From: Rehmannia glutinosa
Lineage: Eukaryota > Streptophyta > Magnoliopsida > Lamiales > Orobanchaceae
Direction: 5' to 3'
DNA: 64,000 nt
NCBI GenBank assembly: GCA_016081115.2
Contig: CM071932.1
Location: 58,621,639 to 58,685,638 of the forward strand
A model generated the notes under the pieces. That model was not told the origin of the DNA and searched no databases. It saw only the letters and a list, made by a program, of their open reading frames with translations. A program made the position numbers and the translations under genes. Positions 45,882 through 56,780 of the stretch are shown here, in pieces; positions within the stretch are counted from its first letter, which is position 1, and each line of letters starts with the position of its first letter.

Positions 45882-48077
45882 GCTTGGGGGCTTTAGGTTC
45901 ATACAACTGTCTCTTTTATCTGTATGCTTGTTTGTGTGTGTTTTAGCAATTGCCTTCTTTGGGTAATTGTGATATTTCTGAGTGTAGTGCATGGGTGCAT
46001 ATGTGTGCTGATGAAAGCTCTGTTGCGTTGGAATGACCTTTGTTGAGTTCTAGGCCTTTGCCATTTTGGCTTATATTCCATAGGTCTTTGCTGATATTTC
46101 ACATTATTCCAATCAGCTTGGCTTGGGTAATTTCTACCATTCCCATCATATGTGTTTCTTTGATGAAACTTTTGGGGTTTTTGGTAGCTCTATTTATTCT
46201 TCACAGAGTACTTCTTATTTGGAGTTTGCTGAGGAACTCTACTGGATTTCTTCTCAACTGTCCTCTCAGCATACTCGTCTGGCTGTTTTCCTTTTCCTTT
46301 ATATCCAAGGCCAGTTTGTTTGTGATTGTGCTTTGGAGTGAATGTGGGTGCAACATTTTGTGTCTTGGGTTTTTGAGATGCTTCATTACTTGAAGATCCT
46401 TTTTCCAAAATCACTCTGGGAGTTTGACTAAGCACAAAGGAATTGAATCATATGCCTGTCTTATCTCCACACTCTTTTTGGCTCATAATAAGGTCATACA
46501 ATGATTTAGATGCCTTTGTGAATGAAGCAATCACATTTTTTAGATCATTTTCCCTCTTTTCTATAGCAGCTATCTCTGCTATTAGTTTAGCATTCTCAGC
46601 CTTCAGCTCTTTGTTCTCATCAGCTATGTGACTTAGAGTACTCGGCTCCTTAGTCACCGTGAGTTTTGCTTTTTAAATTTGTTGTTTTCCTCATTTAATA
46701 GTGTGTATGAGGACTTAATGTGCTCAAAGTCTTTCATCATTTTTCCTAATGAATCATAAAGATCGTGGGTGATGAAATGTGTGTGTCACAATCACTATCA
46801 CTAGAATGAGTGAGATGAGTTAGAGTGTACCTCATCTTCTTGGTCGGTTGATCTTGTTCTTTAGCCATTAGACGGATCATTGCTTTTTCCTCGAGAATCA
46901 CTTGAGTAGTCGGTTTCACTACTCTCTGAGTCTCTTCTTCTTTTGACTTAGTTGTCTCGGCGGTCTCTGCACCAACATAGCCTTTTTTTTTCCCCGCCTT
47001 CTTTCTCTCAAGACACTTATTTCTTCTTCATTCCTGTATTTATTGACTACGAGGTATGGACAATCAATAGCAAAGTGTCCTGGTTGTCTACTGTTCCAAC
47101 ACGGGTTTTCGGCTCTTTGATCACTCTTTTCCGTTCTTGGGTTATCGGCTCTCGATATTCAACCTTTGATGCTCGGCTCTCTTGGGTGGCCTATCTTCCC
47201 TTGACTTGGAGGGAGTGAATGTCTTCGGAGGATTCACCTTTGTTTCTCTTGTAGTTCTTGTTGAAGAACTTGTTGAATCTTTTAACCATCGGGGCAATCT
47301 CCTCCTGGTCAATGATTTCTTTGGCCTCAGCTCTCTTCCCATCCTTGACTATAAGTGCGGTTGTTTTGGGTGCACACTGGCTCCTCTTGATCTTTTCTTC
47401 TCGGCTCAAACTCGTAGGCTTTGAGGTCCGAGAATAGCTCATGATTGGATGTTGTTGTAAGGTTCATTGAATGTCTCAGGGCCATGACCTTTATTTCCCA
47501 TTCAGCTAGGAGGCTTCTCAGAATCTTCATACACATTTCCTTCTGTGTATATTCTTTCCCAAGTGTTGATAGTTCATTGGTAATTTCAGTGAATCGAGCA
47601 TCCAGCTGATCCAAGGTTTCACCTGCAAGCATTTTGAAATTTTCAAATTTTTGTACAGCAACGGACAATTTGTTTTCTTTAATTTGCTCAGATCCTTCAC
47701 AAATTAAAGTTAATTTATCCCAGATTTGTTTTGCAGTTTGACAAGATTTGACTTTGTTGAACATTGCTTTGTCCAAGGTTTTGTAAAGTATGTCCTTGGC
47801 CACATTGTCCAAGTTGTATCTTCTTCTATCCTCGTTTGTCCATTCAGTCTTTGGTTTCTCAACCAGAGCTGATCTTGCTTCAATGACTTTCCTCTCCTTC
47901 ACTTCACCAGGTACTCTCTGATCTAATCTGTGTTCACTTTCGGATTTGCGGTGGCCCATCCTCTATCACTATCTACATTTCATCATGTAAAGCAGATAGA
48001 TGAGCCTGCATGCGAATTTTCCAGTCATCGAATTCCTCAATAGTGAACATAGGAATGCGTGTCCAATTTGCTTCCAT
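45882..48077 (-). pseudogene. Element C Gag
   Basis: An ATG at 48077 begins MEANWTRIPMFTIEEFDDW (DUF4219-type start). There is a stop near 47975 and a frameshift before TLDKAMFNKVKSCQTAKQIW, SVAVQKFENFKMLAGETLDQ and MCMKILRSLLAEWEIKVMAL (UBN2 domain). A zinc knuckle near 47040-47110 reads CWNSRQPGHFAIDC, with the second Cys replaced by Ser. Farther on, a Glu/Lys/Ala-rich coiled coil (HIADENKELKAENAKLIAEI) and a low-complexity tail extend to the solo LTR. A long Gag with a coiled coil is a Sirevirus trait. Several breaks make it non-functional. Confidence 0.87.
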
Positions 48078-48190
48078 GATAATAACTTTGCTGAATAAAA
48101 ATAGCTTTTGAAAGAGCAAATGTTAAAAACTTCTTTGAAAGATTGGAGATCTAGTTCAGTAACCAGTGCGGAAGGCTCAATGAACTAACC

Positions 48191-48202
48191 GCTATGATAC
48201 CA
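48191..48202 (-). promoter_or_regulatory. Primer-binding site of element C
   Basis: The minus strand reads TGGTATCATAGC, one mismatch from the initiator Met-tRNA site, two bases from the LTR. Confidence 0.9.
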
Positions 48203-48204
48203 CT

Positions 48205-49750
48205 TGTAGGTCCCAATGGGTGTGAGTAAGGTTTAGAAGGGGGGTTGAATAAACCTTACCAACTTTTCGATTTTAGTCCTTTTAAAATATTACAGAGTTT
48301 AAATACACAGCTAAGTCCGTGGGGACAGCTAAGTTAGTTAACCAGCAGAGTTAGCCACTCAACAGACTCGATTGAGCTGTTGATAGTCTAAACCTTAACT
48401 TGGCTGTAATGAGATTTTCAGCGGAAGACTTAACACCCTTTAATTTGATTTAATTTGTTTTAAACACTTGATTTTAGCACTTAGTTACTTATCAATTGGA
48501 TAGCAAATTATCAGCAGATATAAAGTAATATGCAGTAATAAAATGTTGAAATGTAAATGACACAATAATTTTTATAGAGGTTCGAAGATGGGGTAATTCT
48601 TCTACTCCTCTCTTCTCCAACTCCTGGAGGAATCCACTAAGTAGTGATCAGAGTACAAAGTGGTTATCAGTCCAGATACAAGTCTTGATCACACAGTTGA
48701 CTTGCTCCTTTGGGACTCAGTCTGGAGATGCCTTGGTCACACAGCTGGCCTCTCGTCCGACTCAGCTACTTCACAGGGCGGCTACCTTGCTACTTCAGCT
48801 CACTTTCTCAAGTTTCTTGGATTTGATCACGAAGCCCTCCAATAACTTGAGATTGGTTCGACCTTGAACCTTTCTACAATCCTCCTTGAAAGTATACCCC
48901 TTTTGCTTTTTCAAAAGTTTCCTCTTCAACACCTTGAAGTTGTCTTTCCTTCACAGCTTAGTGTTGGATCGATTTTCTTCAAGATTTAGGCTTGAGGATT
49001 TTGCTAGAATAACTTGAGAATATTTTGCAGGTTACAGTATGAATCTCACGTATGCAAGGTAATCAAGGTAACCCTTTCTCAAATTGATTCCTCAGCCTTT
49101 TATAGTGAATCTTCAAAAATCTACCCGTTGAAGAGATAGGATGGTTTTCAAAAATTACTTGTGTTCGTTGGTTTATCTTGTTGCAGTCCTTGATGTTGAT
49201 ATTTCCTCGTATTAAATGAATGATCAGCTTTTCAGAATCTCACACAAGGTGCAGTGCTTTCCATTGATTTATTCCTTTTGCACGCTTCTGGGACTGAGCA
49301 CTTTAAGACATGGCAGCATGGAAGTATTACTTGTTTAGGTAATATCCTTGACTTTTGTGCAATGGATTCTTTTCGATTAACTCCTCTTTGCGCAACGCCT
49401 TTTCCCCAGTGAATTGAGTCCGCTCCAATGATTGAAAGACTCATTTGTCACTTCAACTTGACTTGGCTTGGCTTCTTTGGTTGACTTAATTGACTCTTCT
49501 CACAGTTGTCTCACAGCCGATACTCCTTTAGTCGAGTTCTTGACATCTCTTCCTTGCCACACTCACCGCTTCACAGTGAGTCTTCATTCTAGTCTTGATT
49601 GACTTCTTGTATTCCGGGCATAGGCGACTTGACTCGGCTCATACAAATTCTATCTATTACAATACAAATTACAAGGAAAATGGGGTGCCAACTTTCTAGT
49701 CCAAGTTTTACATGGCATTCATTAAAATCTAAACAATAAATTTCCCAACA
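48205..49750 (-). repeat. 5' LTR of element C (1,546 bp)
   Basis: TGTAGGTCCCAATGGG to TTTCCCAACA, with CAAAT on the right and the primer site on the left. Confidence 0.94.
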
Positions 49751-50560
49751 CAAATACACCGAGATCACTCTCGGAGTATTATGGATTATCACAAAAGAAC
49801 TATAATGAAAAGGTCCTTCAAAATGACATGCGGGATTGTAAACCAAATCATAACCCCGTGGCTAAGGAGACAAGTTCGATCTCAAACAATGCCCTAGGAA
49901 TGATTTGACAAAAATAAAATGCAGAAGATTTCGTACGCGTCAACACTATGGAGTCTGATGTATGATCGATGTATGTATGTAGTTGCATATTGCTTACATT
50001 GTAGGGATGCTTGAAAGATATATGGGTAAGTCAGGAATATACAATATTTGAAAAGCAGTCAAACAAGTCTAATTAAGGTACTTATGGATAAAGAAAAGTT
50101 GCATGCTCACATATCAGTGGTCGGATCAGGTTGAGATCATTCGGTATACGGACTCTGATATTATTGGATGTTAAGATAACATGATATCTAAGTTGGTCTA
50201 TGTATTTCTGCTAGTTGTGGAATAGTTCTAAATAGTCTACTATGTAGACTCTTCTATCATGATAGCAAAATTCATAGCGTGTTACGGGACATCCAAATCA
50301 TGGATTATAGTTACAAAAGTTTGTCACGGGGATGCGTATGTAGACGGTATTAAAATACCACTAAGTTTGTGACATTGAGTCAGCAACACTATATTCCAAA
50401 CAACAGGAACTTGACGAAGACTAAACATAAGGAGGTCAAGTTCTTGATTGATAAAGAAATAGTTCAAAGTGGACAGGTGTCTATAGAACATATCGGTACA
50501 AACTCCATAATTGCGGATCCGTTTACAAAGTGATTGCCACCCAAAAGGTTTCATGAACTT
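49751..50560 (+). pseudogene. Element A reverse transcriptase C-terminus and RNase H (after element C)
   Basis: It continues the RT from 32595: FVLGYK at the junction, then YTEITLGVLWIITKEL and, in other frames, pieces resembling the CPRNDLxK and YASxxxSLMY segments of copia RT, then RNase H-like pieces ending near 50560. Many stops. Non-coding sequence follows to the PPT at 51037-51048. Confidence 0.75.
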
Positions 50561-51036
50561 ATTGTTCATATGGGTGTTAACTCAGTTCAAGATATACAGT
50601 TTTAAGGATATTCAGTTCTAGTGGGAGTTTGTAATTATAATGCTCTTTAATGTAGACACATTTTCAGTCACTTCAGTTTAAGGATATTTTAAGGTTTTAC
50701 TTTGCAGAGATAAAGTTTCAGGTTATTTACACTTTGATTCTGACATATGGTTTGATCTCTCTAAGGTAAGGTGGACCAGTTGGAAATAGGCATGTTAAGA
50801 TCACATTGCATGAAATTTCCATGCTACACATCCACATCATGATCCATGTCTTTAATTGTATTGGCATATGTGACCATTGATGGGTCGAGTTAGGATAAAT
50901 GTAACGAAGGCCGCTTTGATCCTATGTTGGTATGATTAATGGACCGGATTGGTTACAGATACATTTGGTTATGACAACAAAGTTGAGCTCATATGGTTAC
51001 TTTACAATACATAATTATAAGGTTACACATATAGCC

Positions 51037-51048
51037 CAAGTGGGAGAT
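51037..51048 (+). promoter_or_regulatory. Polypurine tract of element A
   Basis: AAGTGGGAGAT directly before the 3' LTR. Confidence 0.85.
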
Positions 51049-51516
51049 TGTTGGATCATAATCCAACAATGGGCTTATATGTGATTATGCATTGTAGACT
51101 GTCAATTAAAGTTAAGCCCATTTTATAAGTGATCAAATAAGGTTTAAGGAATTGGGCTTTAATATATCTAATAGGGTGTGGGTTTTTAATGTGTAGAGAC
51201 TTAATGGATTATTCATGTTTTAATGATGGGCTAAAATAAGATACCCAATATAACAGAGTTATATAAGGGTTATGGTCCCTAGGTCACACGTCTACAACAA
51301 TCTATTTTGTTCTCCCATCGTCAGATAGAAACATACGGAGAAAACTAAAAGGTTCTCTGAAAAACTTCAAGGTGTGTAGATCAAGAAGGCCAAATCCCAT
51401 GATTCAACCGCTATGGATTCGATTCTGACTTCCGCAATCTAGTCTTTGATTCTTGACAATTCAATATGAAAGCTCCTGGATTAAAGTGATATAATTCACT
51501 AAAGTTTATTCCAACA
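51049..51516 (+). repeat. 3' LTR of element A (468 bp)
   Basis: TGTTGGATCATAATCC to TTATTCCAACA, PPT on the left, ATTTT and then LINE sequence on the right. Confidence 0.93.
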
Positions 51517-52900
51517 ATTTTGCTATAATGTTGATTGGTACTCGCCCTTCTTGGTCATGGAGGAGTATTCTTGAGAGCAGGACTTTGATTTCTCTTGGAG
51601 CCCGTCGAGTTATTCGATCTGGGCACTCAACAAAAATATGGCTTGACCTATGGCTTCCTCGTCTATGTGGTTTCCGTGCTCGTAGCCCACCGCATATACT
51701 CCCATCTACTATTGTTGTCTCCACACTTATCGACCAATCATCCGGATGATGGGATGCAAATCTTATCCACACTATTTTCAGTTCGGACGAAGCTAAACTG
51801 ATTTTATCCTAATCTCTTCCTTCTACACCATCACAAGACCTATGGACCTGGCACTTCACGAAGAACAGTAAACATATGGTCCGCTCAGCATACCACGCCT
51901 ACCTCGATTCACTTGTTCCTTCTCAATATTTCTCCAATGAATGCGAGCTCTAGCTCCGACCTAACCAGCTTTGGAAGCACTTGTGGAAACTTAGGATCCA
52001 ACCCCGTATAAAACTCTTCATTTGGCGCATCCGTATAGCTTCCATTGCATTGGGTGAAAATCTTGCTCGTCATGGAATCCGTAGTACCGAAACCTACCCC
52101 ATTTGTACGTCGAATGAAAACTTTATAGCACATACTTTTTACTCGTGTCCATTTGCTAGAAGTTTGGTGTTGCGCTGGCCTTTTGGGGATCATAACTCAA
52201 TTTAAACAACCTTCATGGAAACTCTGGATGCATGAGCTTATCACCTTCAATGGAGACATCCCCATCGAACTTATAGTTATCCCCTGCTCGCTGATATGGT
52301 TTCATAGAAATAAATGCAAGTTCGAGAATATCTCTCCAGGCCCATTTTCCCTTGTTCTAATAGCACATTGTCTCCTCAAGGATTTCCAAGACGTGCACTT
52401 GTGGCCAGATAGGCTAATACCACAATTATCTCCCCACCCTATTACCGGCTCTTGCTCCAACGGACCCAAAATCTTTTTTGACGTCGCCATTTCTCAAGCC
52501 CATCAATGCACTGGTATAAGTGTTGTGCTCTTTGATGAACATGGGAATTTTAATCTGGCCTCTCTTAAACGTTCCCTGCAGGTATCTTAGATCCAAAAGA
52601 AGCTGAACTTCTCGCTCTTATGGAAGCGTTTCTCGTTGCACAAAATCTGCATATCCCTTATGTCTCCATACATGGTGATGCGGCTTCAGTACGGTTCATG
52701 GGGAAGCTATTTGACCTACCCATTGCCTCAGCGTGTTCGAGATGTCATTCGTCTTAAACAATCTAGTTCTATTTCTGCACTTTCTGGATTCGACGGTCTT
52801 CAAATACAATAGCCCATGATCTAGCTTTTTTTGCTAAACATATGAATTATCATGTGTACTTGTGGTATCACATCCCATCATCCTTTGTTTAATTGCCTCT
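51517..52900 (+). pseudogene. LINE (non-LTR) retrotransposon ORF2 C-terminus
   Basis: Plus-strand fragments read GTRPSWSWRSILESRTLISL and STKIWLDLWLP (region after the RT), LRIQPRIKLFIWRIRIASIA and the following zinc-binding Cys/His segment (zf-RVT: TYPICTSNEN...AHTFYSCPFA), then KIFFDVAISQAHQCTGISVV and PKEAELLALMEAFLVAQNL (RNase H-like RVT_3). Frames are broken near 51750, 52200 and 52590. Element A is inserted into its 5' side, and no LINE sequence was recognised to the left of 7282. A poly-A tail is not evident near 52900. Confidence 0.85.
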
Positions 52901-53025
52901 AGACGATTTCTAGCATAATTGAATGAAATCTTCTTTTCAAATAGATAAATGTATCTATCTGGTTCCAGATACATGCAAGTGATGTGGTCCACATATAAAT
53001 AAATATTTTTTTTGGTGTAGGAATA
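52901..53025. other. Intergenic sequence
   Basis: AT-rich; no feature recognised. Confidence 0.5.
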
Positions 53026-53427
53026 TTGGAGATTTAGTCATCTAAGTAATCACCTTTAAATTTTGGTTGTATGTTTTAAAAATTTGGATATTTAGTCTGA
53101 TATTGACTGAAATTATGTAATTTTATCGCAAATTACTGACTACGACTGGCGCGGTACAAACAGGTCAAAAATTTGGGAATATTGCCACTTAAATATTAAA
53201 ATCCTCAAATTTACGTGTCAATTTTGGTGATTTGACATGTCAATTTTTCGAACGAAATCACCAAAATTCCTAAAATTCTTAGATACGTCAGTGGCCTACA
53301 GGCCCTAGTCAGCAATTTCAATAAAATTACACAATTTTGGTCAAAAATTGACTAAATGTCTGAATTCTTAAAACATGCATATTGGATCAAAGTGTTAATG
53401 TAACCAGTTAAGAACACTAAATCTCCA
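53026..53427. mobile_element. Long-TIR foldback element (MITE)
   Basis: TTGGAGATTTAGTCATCT at the left pairs with the reversed right end TTGGAGATTTAGTGTTCT. The arms extend imperfectly for roughly 110 bp each, including AATTTTATCGCAAATT on the left and AATTTCAATAAAATT on the right. Only a doubtful ATA direct repeat flanks it, so the superfamily is uncertain. No coding capacity. Confidence 0.65.
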
Positions 53428-53585
53428 AATAGTACAAGTTACACGACCAAAAAGACTGTTTCCAAATGCAAATATACAAAAATTACATCTTGTATGTATC
53501 ATAAAGAACAACTTATTATTGCATTGAGCTTAATATTTCGTAGTTATTATCATTATTTTCTTGTTCATCGTGTAAATAAGCAGCC

Positions 53586-54149
53586 TTAAGAGTTTCTATT
53601 GATAGCCAACTCCCTCACAATAACATAGGCAATGTCGAAAATAAAATCCAATACAATATTTGCGCTTCTAACTTCAACTGGTGGCTCTCCAATTTCCTTT
53701 TGACAAGAAATAGGCACTTGTGATGCATCCACAATTCTCCTTCTTGCTGTTGCAAAATCATTTTTTCTCAATATCGTTTTCGCTTCACATAGCTGCCCAA
53801 CCGCGAAATTATACTTATCGCGACAATCCAAATATTTCTCCTTCCGATCACCATCGTTCATTTTTAGCGCGCAATAGAAAAAAATGTCGACGCAGGATTT
53901 GGCTTGGGATATCGCGATGTCTAGAGTGCCATATCCGAGTTCGTGATTGTTAGCTGCTCCGCGAGTCCTAGAATCGTCTTTCAGAACAATGAGACATATG
54001 TTTGGTTGCTTTGTCTTTGGACAGATATTAGAAAACACCTTATCCGTGGACTTAATATTTGTGGATATTAATTTTGCATTGGTAGTGTTGGCGAGTAGAA
54101 AGAGCAGAGAAATATTTAGAATGAGAAATGAAGCAAAGGGTAGTTTCAT
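53586..54149 (-). CDS. PMEI/invertase-inhibitor-domain secreted protein (copy 1)
   Basis: A single-exon 187-residue protein. Residues 1-25 (MKLPFASFLILNISLLFLLA then NTTNA) form a signal peptide, so the protein should be secreted. The mature part is a plant invertase/pectin methylesterase inhibitor domain: Cys43 and Cys52 form the N-terminal hairpin pair (NIC...PNIC), and Cys109 (YLDCRDKY) and Cys149 (ISCQKE) the second pair. Extra cysteines at 86, 93 and 121 are absent from its paralogue at 56189-56725. Length is normal for the family. Sequence alone cannot tell inhibition of cell-wall or vacuolar invertase from inhibition of pectin methylesterase. A TATTTAAA box lies 48 bp upstream of the ATG. 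Confidence 0.9.
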   Translation of the reverse strand: MKLPFASFLILNISLLFLLANTTNAKLISTNIKSTDKVFSNICPKTKQPNICLIVLKDDSRTRGAANNHELGYGTLDIAISQAKSCVDIFFYCALKMNDGDRKEKYLDCRDKYNFAVGQLCEAKTILRKNDFATARRRIVDASQVPISCQKEIGEPPVEVRSANIVLDFIFDIAYVIVRELAINRNS

Positions 54150-54196
54150 TTTGGTATGGTCAAGTGGTTATGCTGCAAATATTTAGAAACGTACCC

Positions 54197-54204
54197 TTTA
54201 AATA
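54197..54204 (-). promoter_or_regulatory. TATA box of PMEI copy 1
   Basis: TATTTAAA on the minus strand, 48 bp upstream of the ATG, the same distance as in copy 2. Confidence 0.6.
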
Positions 54205-55074
54205 GATTATATAGCATATGTTGAATTAATACTCTTTCTGGAAATCGGATTTTTTGTGGAAATCGGATTATTATGACTTTCTTGCATTATATTTTCTGGG
54301 AATCGGATTTTTTAACAGATTTTATACTTTCATGATTTAAATATTAATATAATTCTATATCCAAAAACTAATAAAAAACCACTGGATTATTATTAACTCT
54401 ATGTTTTTATATATATTTGGTACGTATGTTTTGCCGATTACTAATAAACTTTACTGATTTTATATTTTTCTTACCAAAATCGAATTTATATTTTATATTT
54501 TCTTACAAAATCAGAATTTACGCTAGATATAGTGCTTTGATATTTTAATTTCTTAAGAAAATCAGAATTATTTACTTAATTACCAAAAACTTGAATAATC
54601 CAACGATCTGAAATACTATGTGCGTGCAATTTAATACATATATATATGAATTAGAATTTAATACTTACTGATTATATGTTCCGTTATCAAAATCAGAATG
54701 AATTCGAATTTAATACTTACAGATTTTATGTTCCGTTACCAAAATCAGAATTTATTTTTCATATTTTAATTCTTACCAAAATCAGAATTATTTACTTAAC
54801 GGAAAATTTGATTAATCTAACACAATAAAATCCTTTTTATGCATGAAACAAAAATATCCGCCTATAATTAAAAATCTGAATAATAAAATACAAGATCGAT
54901 CTGTATAAAAAAATAAAACATGAATAAGTACAATACAAAAACACGAAATCTGCAAAAAAAAAAAGAAAAAAATCATAAAAAACCCCATAAAATAAAATCA
55001 ACCAAGAATCTTACCAAAAGTATATATGTTTTGTTCTCTCCTATTTTCTTAATTATTATCGTGATTCTCCTATA
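54205..55074. repeat. AT-rich spacer with degenerate CAAAATCAGAATTTA repeats
   Basis: ACCAAAATCAGAATT or its variants recur near 54474, 54505, 54560, 54690, 54738 and 54777, together with ACTGATTTTATGTTCCG-like words. No clean period and no coding sequence. An A-rich run at about 54900-54990 follows. Confidence 0.6.
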
Positions 55075-55082
55075 CATATGTT

Positions 55083-55540
55083 TAGGGGTGTTCATTTGTC
55101 GAATCAATTCGAGATTCGACTCGACTCGAATTCAAATCTCAATTTTGAATTAGGATTTTTGAATTTTGAATCGAATTTCGAATCAACTCGAATTCCGAAT
55201 ATAAATATTCAAATCGAATAATTTATATGGTTTGCTTATGTTATTGTTTCATTATAGAACTCTTTTGTTAAAAATAAAATTAAAATTTTGCTTGAAAAAT
55301 ATGGGTTTTGGATCTGAAAAAATATGGGTCTGAAACATAACCGCTTGTTTCATTGATAAATTTGGATTTTCAGATTTACTCGAATTCGATTCGAAAATCT
55401 ACAAATCTAATTCGGCTAAATTCGATTTGAAATTAATCGAATTAGGATCGAATTTCGAATTGAGGTTTTAAAAATTTCATTCAATTAATTCGATTCGAGG
55501 AAGTCGAAGAATTCGGAATTCGATTCGACGAACACCCCTA
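55083..55540. mobile_element. hAT-type MITE with perfect 8-bp target duplication
   Basis: 458 bp, starting TAGGGGTGTTC and ending GAACACCCCTA, flanked by CATATGTT on both sides (55075-55082 and 55541-55548). The interior is rich in TTCGAAT-type words and non-coding. Confidence 0.93.
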
Positions 55541-55548
55541 CATATGTT

Positions 55549-56188
55549 GTTGTTTTTGCCTTCATTCTTAGTTTCTTACATCATCATCTTCGGAAAAAAC
55601 AAATAAGAATTTATTCATACAAACTTTAAGAAAACTATGGCTCCAATGTGGATGCTCATTAAGGATTTAAATATGAGCAAAAGGCAATGGGCATTGAAAC
55701 TTTACCTTGTGCGTTTGTATGTGAAATCGACTTATAATGATCGAACTCAAACACAATGTCCTGAATGCATTTAATTTGTCATTATTCTGATGTATGATAT
55801 ATAGACTTCAAAATGTTTAGCAATATATATAATTATATTAAAAATATAAAATATCAATCATTTACTAATTAAGTTAAGTTACTAATTGCTTTTTCTAAAA
55901 CAAATTGATTTCAAAGAACATAAAATCAAACTGAGGTATACAATTATTAAAACATGCTAAAAAAATTGTTATTAAGGGAAATTAATTATGTCCATACATT
56001 AAACTCTATTTTGATTTTTTTTTTGAATCACACCTGAGGGTGAGGGATTGAGACGGATCCCCAACTTGTGGATTACATCGAAATATTACATTATTATTAT
56101 ATTTTGCCCCAATTATTATCATTGTTTTGTAGAGTGACAATTCTCTTTTATTTCTTTTTCATGTAACACTATATGCCTAATTGAGTTT
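55549..56188. other. Intergenic spacer between the two PMEI genes
   Basis: AT-rich. No gene recognised. About 56119-56188 is probably the 3' UTR of copy 2. Confidence 0.5.
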
Positions 56189-56725
56189 CTACTGCCCCGA
56201 GCCAACTCTCTTAACAATAACAAAAGCAATGTCAAAAATAACGTCCAATGTTGCGTTTGTTCTTCTAACTTTAGCTGGTGGTTCTCCAAGTTCCTTGAGA
56301 CAAGAAGTGGGCAATTTATATGCAATTTCCAAACTCTTTGTTGCAGTTGCAAAATCAATTTTTCTCAACATAGTTTTTGCTTCACTTAGCTCCTCCATGG
56401 CCAACTTATACTTATCGCGACAATCCACATATTTCTGTTTCTGAGCACTGTTTTTCATTTTAACCAAACTATTATTGAAAAAATCCTCGGATAATTTGGC
56501 TAAGGATATTGCGATGTCAAGAGAGCCTAATCCGAGATCATGATAGTTAGAAGCATTACGAGTCATAGGATCATCTTTCAGAATAATGAGACATACTTTA
56601 GGATATTTTGTGTTTTTACAGATATCATTAAACAGCTTTTTTGTGGGTATTTTGGCATTGGTAGTGATGGTGAGTAGAAAGAACAATGAAATTTTTGGAA
56701 TTAATGTAACAAAGAGCAATTTCAT
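56189..56725 (-). CDS. PMEI/invertase-inhibitor-domain secreted protein (copy 2)
   Basis: A single exon of 178 residues with a signal peptide at 1-24 (ends TTNA). The domain has exactly the four family cysteines: Cys36, Cys45, Cys102 (YVDCRDKY) and Cys142 (PTSCLKEL). It is clearly paralogous to 53586-54149: both share CLIxLKDDxxTR, LGxGxLDIAISxAK, DCRDKY, FATA and VFDIAxVIV-like patches, lie in the same orientation 2 kb apart, and carry a similar leader and TATA spacing. It ends RVGSGQ. The target enzyme cannot be decided from sequence. Confidence 0.9.
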   Translation of the reverse strand: MKLLFVTLIPKISLFFLLTITTNAKIPTKKLFNDICKNTKYPKVCLIILKDDPMTRNASNYHDLGLGSLDIAISLAKLSEDFFNNSLVKMKNSAQKQKYVDCRDKYKLAMEELSEAKTMLRKIDFATATKSLEIAYKLPTSCLKELGEPPAKVRRTNATLDVIFDIAFVIVKRVGSGQ

Positions 56726-56772
56726 TTTGGTTTTGTGAATTGAATTGGTTCTGCTGCAAATTTGAGATCCTT

Positions 56773-56780
56773 TTTAAATA
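56773..56780 (-). promoter_or_regulatory. TATA box of PMEI copy 2
   Basis: TATTTAAA on the minus strand, 48 bp upstream of the ATG. The leader contains TTGCAGCAGAACCAATT, matching copy 1's TTGCAGCATAACCACTT. Confidence 0.6.

Larger units (their letters stand above)
32596..49750 (-). mobile_element. Family C Sirevirus-like Ty1/copia retrotransposon (complete, with nested solo LTRs)
   Basis: On the minus strand: 5' LTR 49750-48205, primer site, gag, protease, integrase, RT-RNase H, a long extra coding region (ORF3), PPT and 3' LTR 34159-32596, flanked by CAAAT on both sides (32591-32595 and 49751-49755). Without the two solo LTRs it is about 14 kb. Pol before an additional 3' ORF, together with the long coiled-coil-bearing Gag, fits Sireviruses. 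Frameshifts and stops in gag, pol and ORF3 make it inactive. Confidence 0.94.
7282..51516 (+). mobile_element. Family A Ty1/copia retrotransposon, host of the nest
   Basis: The 5' LTR (7282-7752) is followed by a tRNA-Met primer site, and the 3' LTR (51049-51516) is preceded by a polypurine tract. Both read on the plus strand and are flanked by ATTTT (7277-7281 and 51517-51521). Removing block 1 (7850-29295) and element C with one TSD (32596-49755) leaves about 5.6 kb, the usual size of a copia element. The interior carries degenerate gag, integrase, RT and RNase H. The LTRs differ by very roughly a tenth by eye, so the insertion is old. The ATTTT match alone would be weak evidence; the combination is strong. 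Confidence 0.78.
49344..51937 (+). repeat. Right arm (source copy) of the 2.6-kb inverted repeat
   Basis: It covers the first roughly 400 bp of the element C 5' LTR, the end of element A RT/RNase H, the A 3' LTR and the start of the flanking LINE. 26705-29295 is its inverted copy. Because this copy is continuous with both element C and the LINE, it is the original. Confidence 0.92.

Noticed and set aside
54920..55153. 77-codon plus-strand frame with a hydrophobic segment
   Set aside because: It starts in an A-rich run and ends inside a hAT MITE; no homology recognised.
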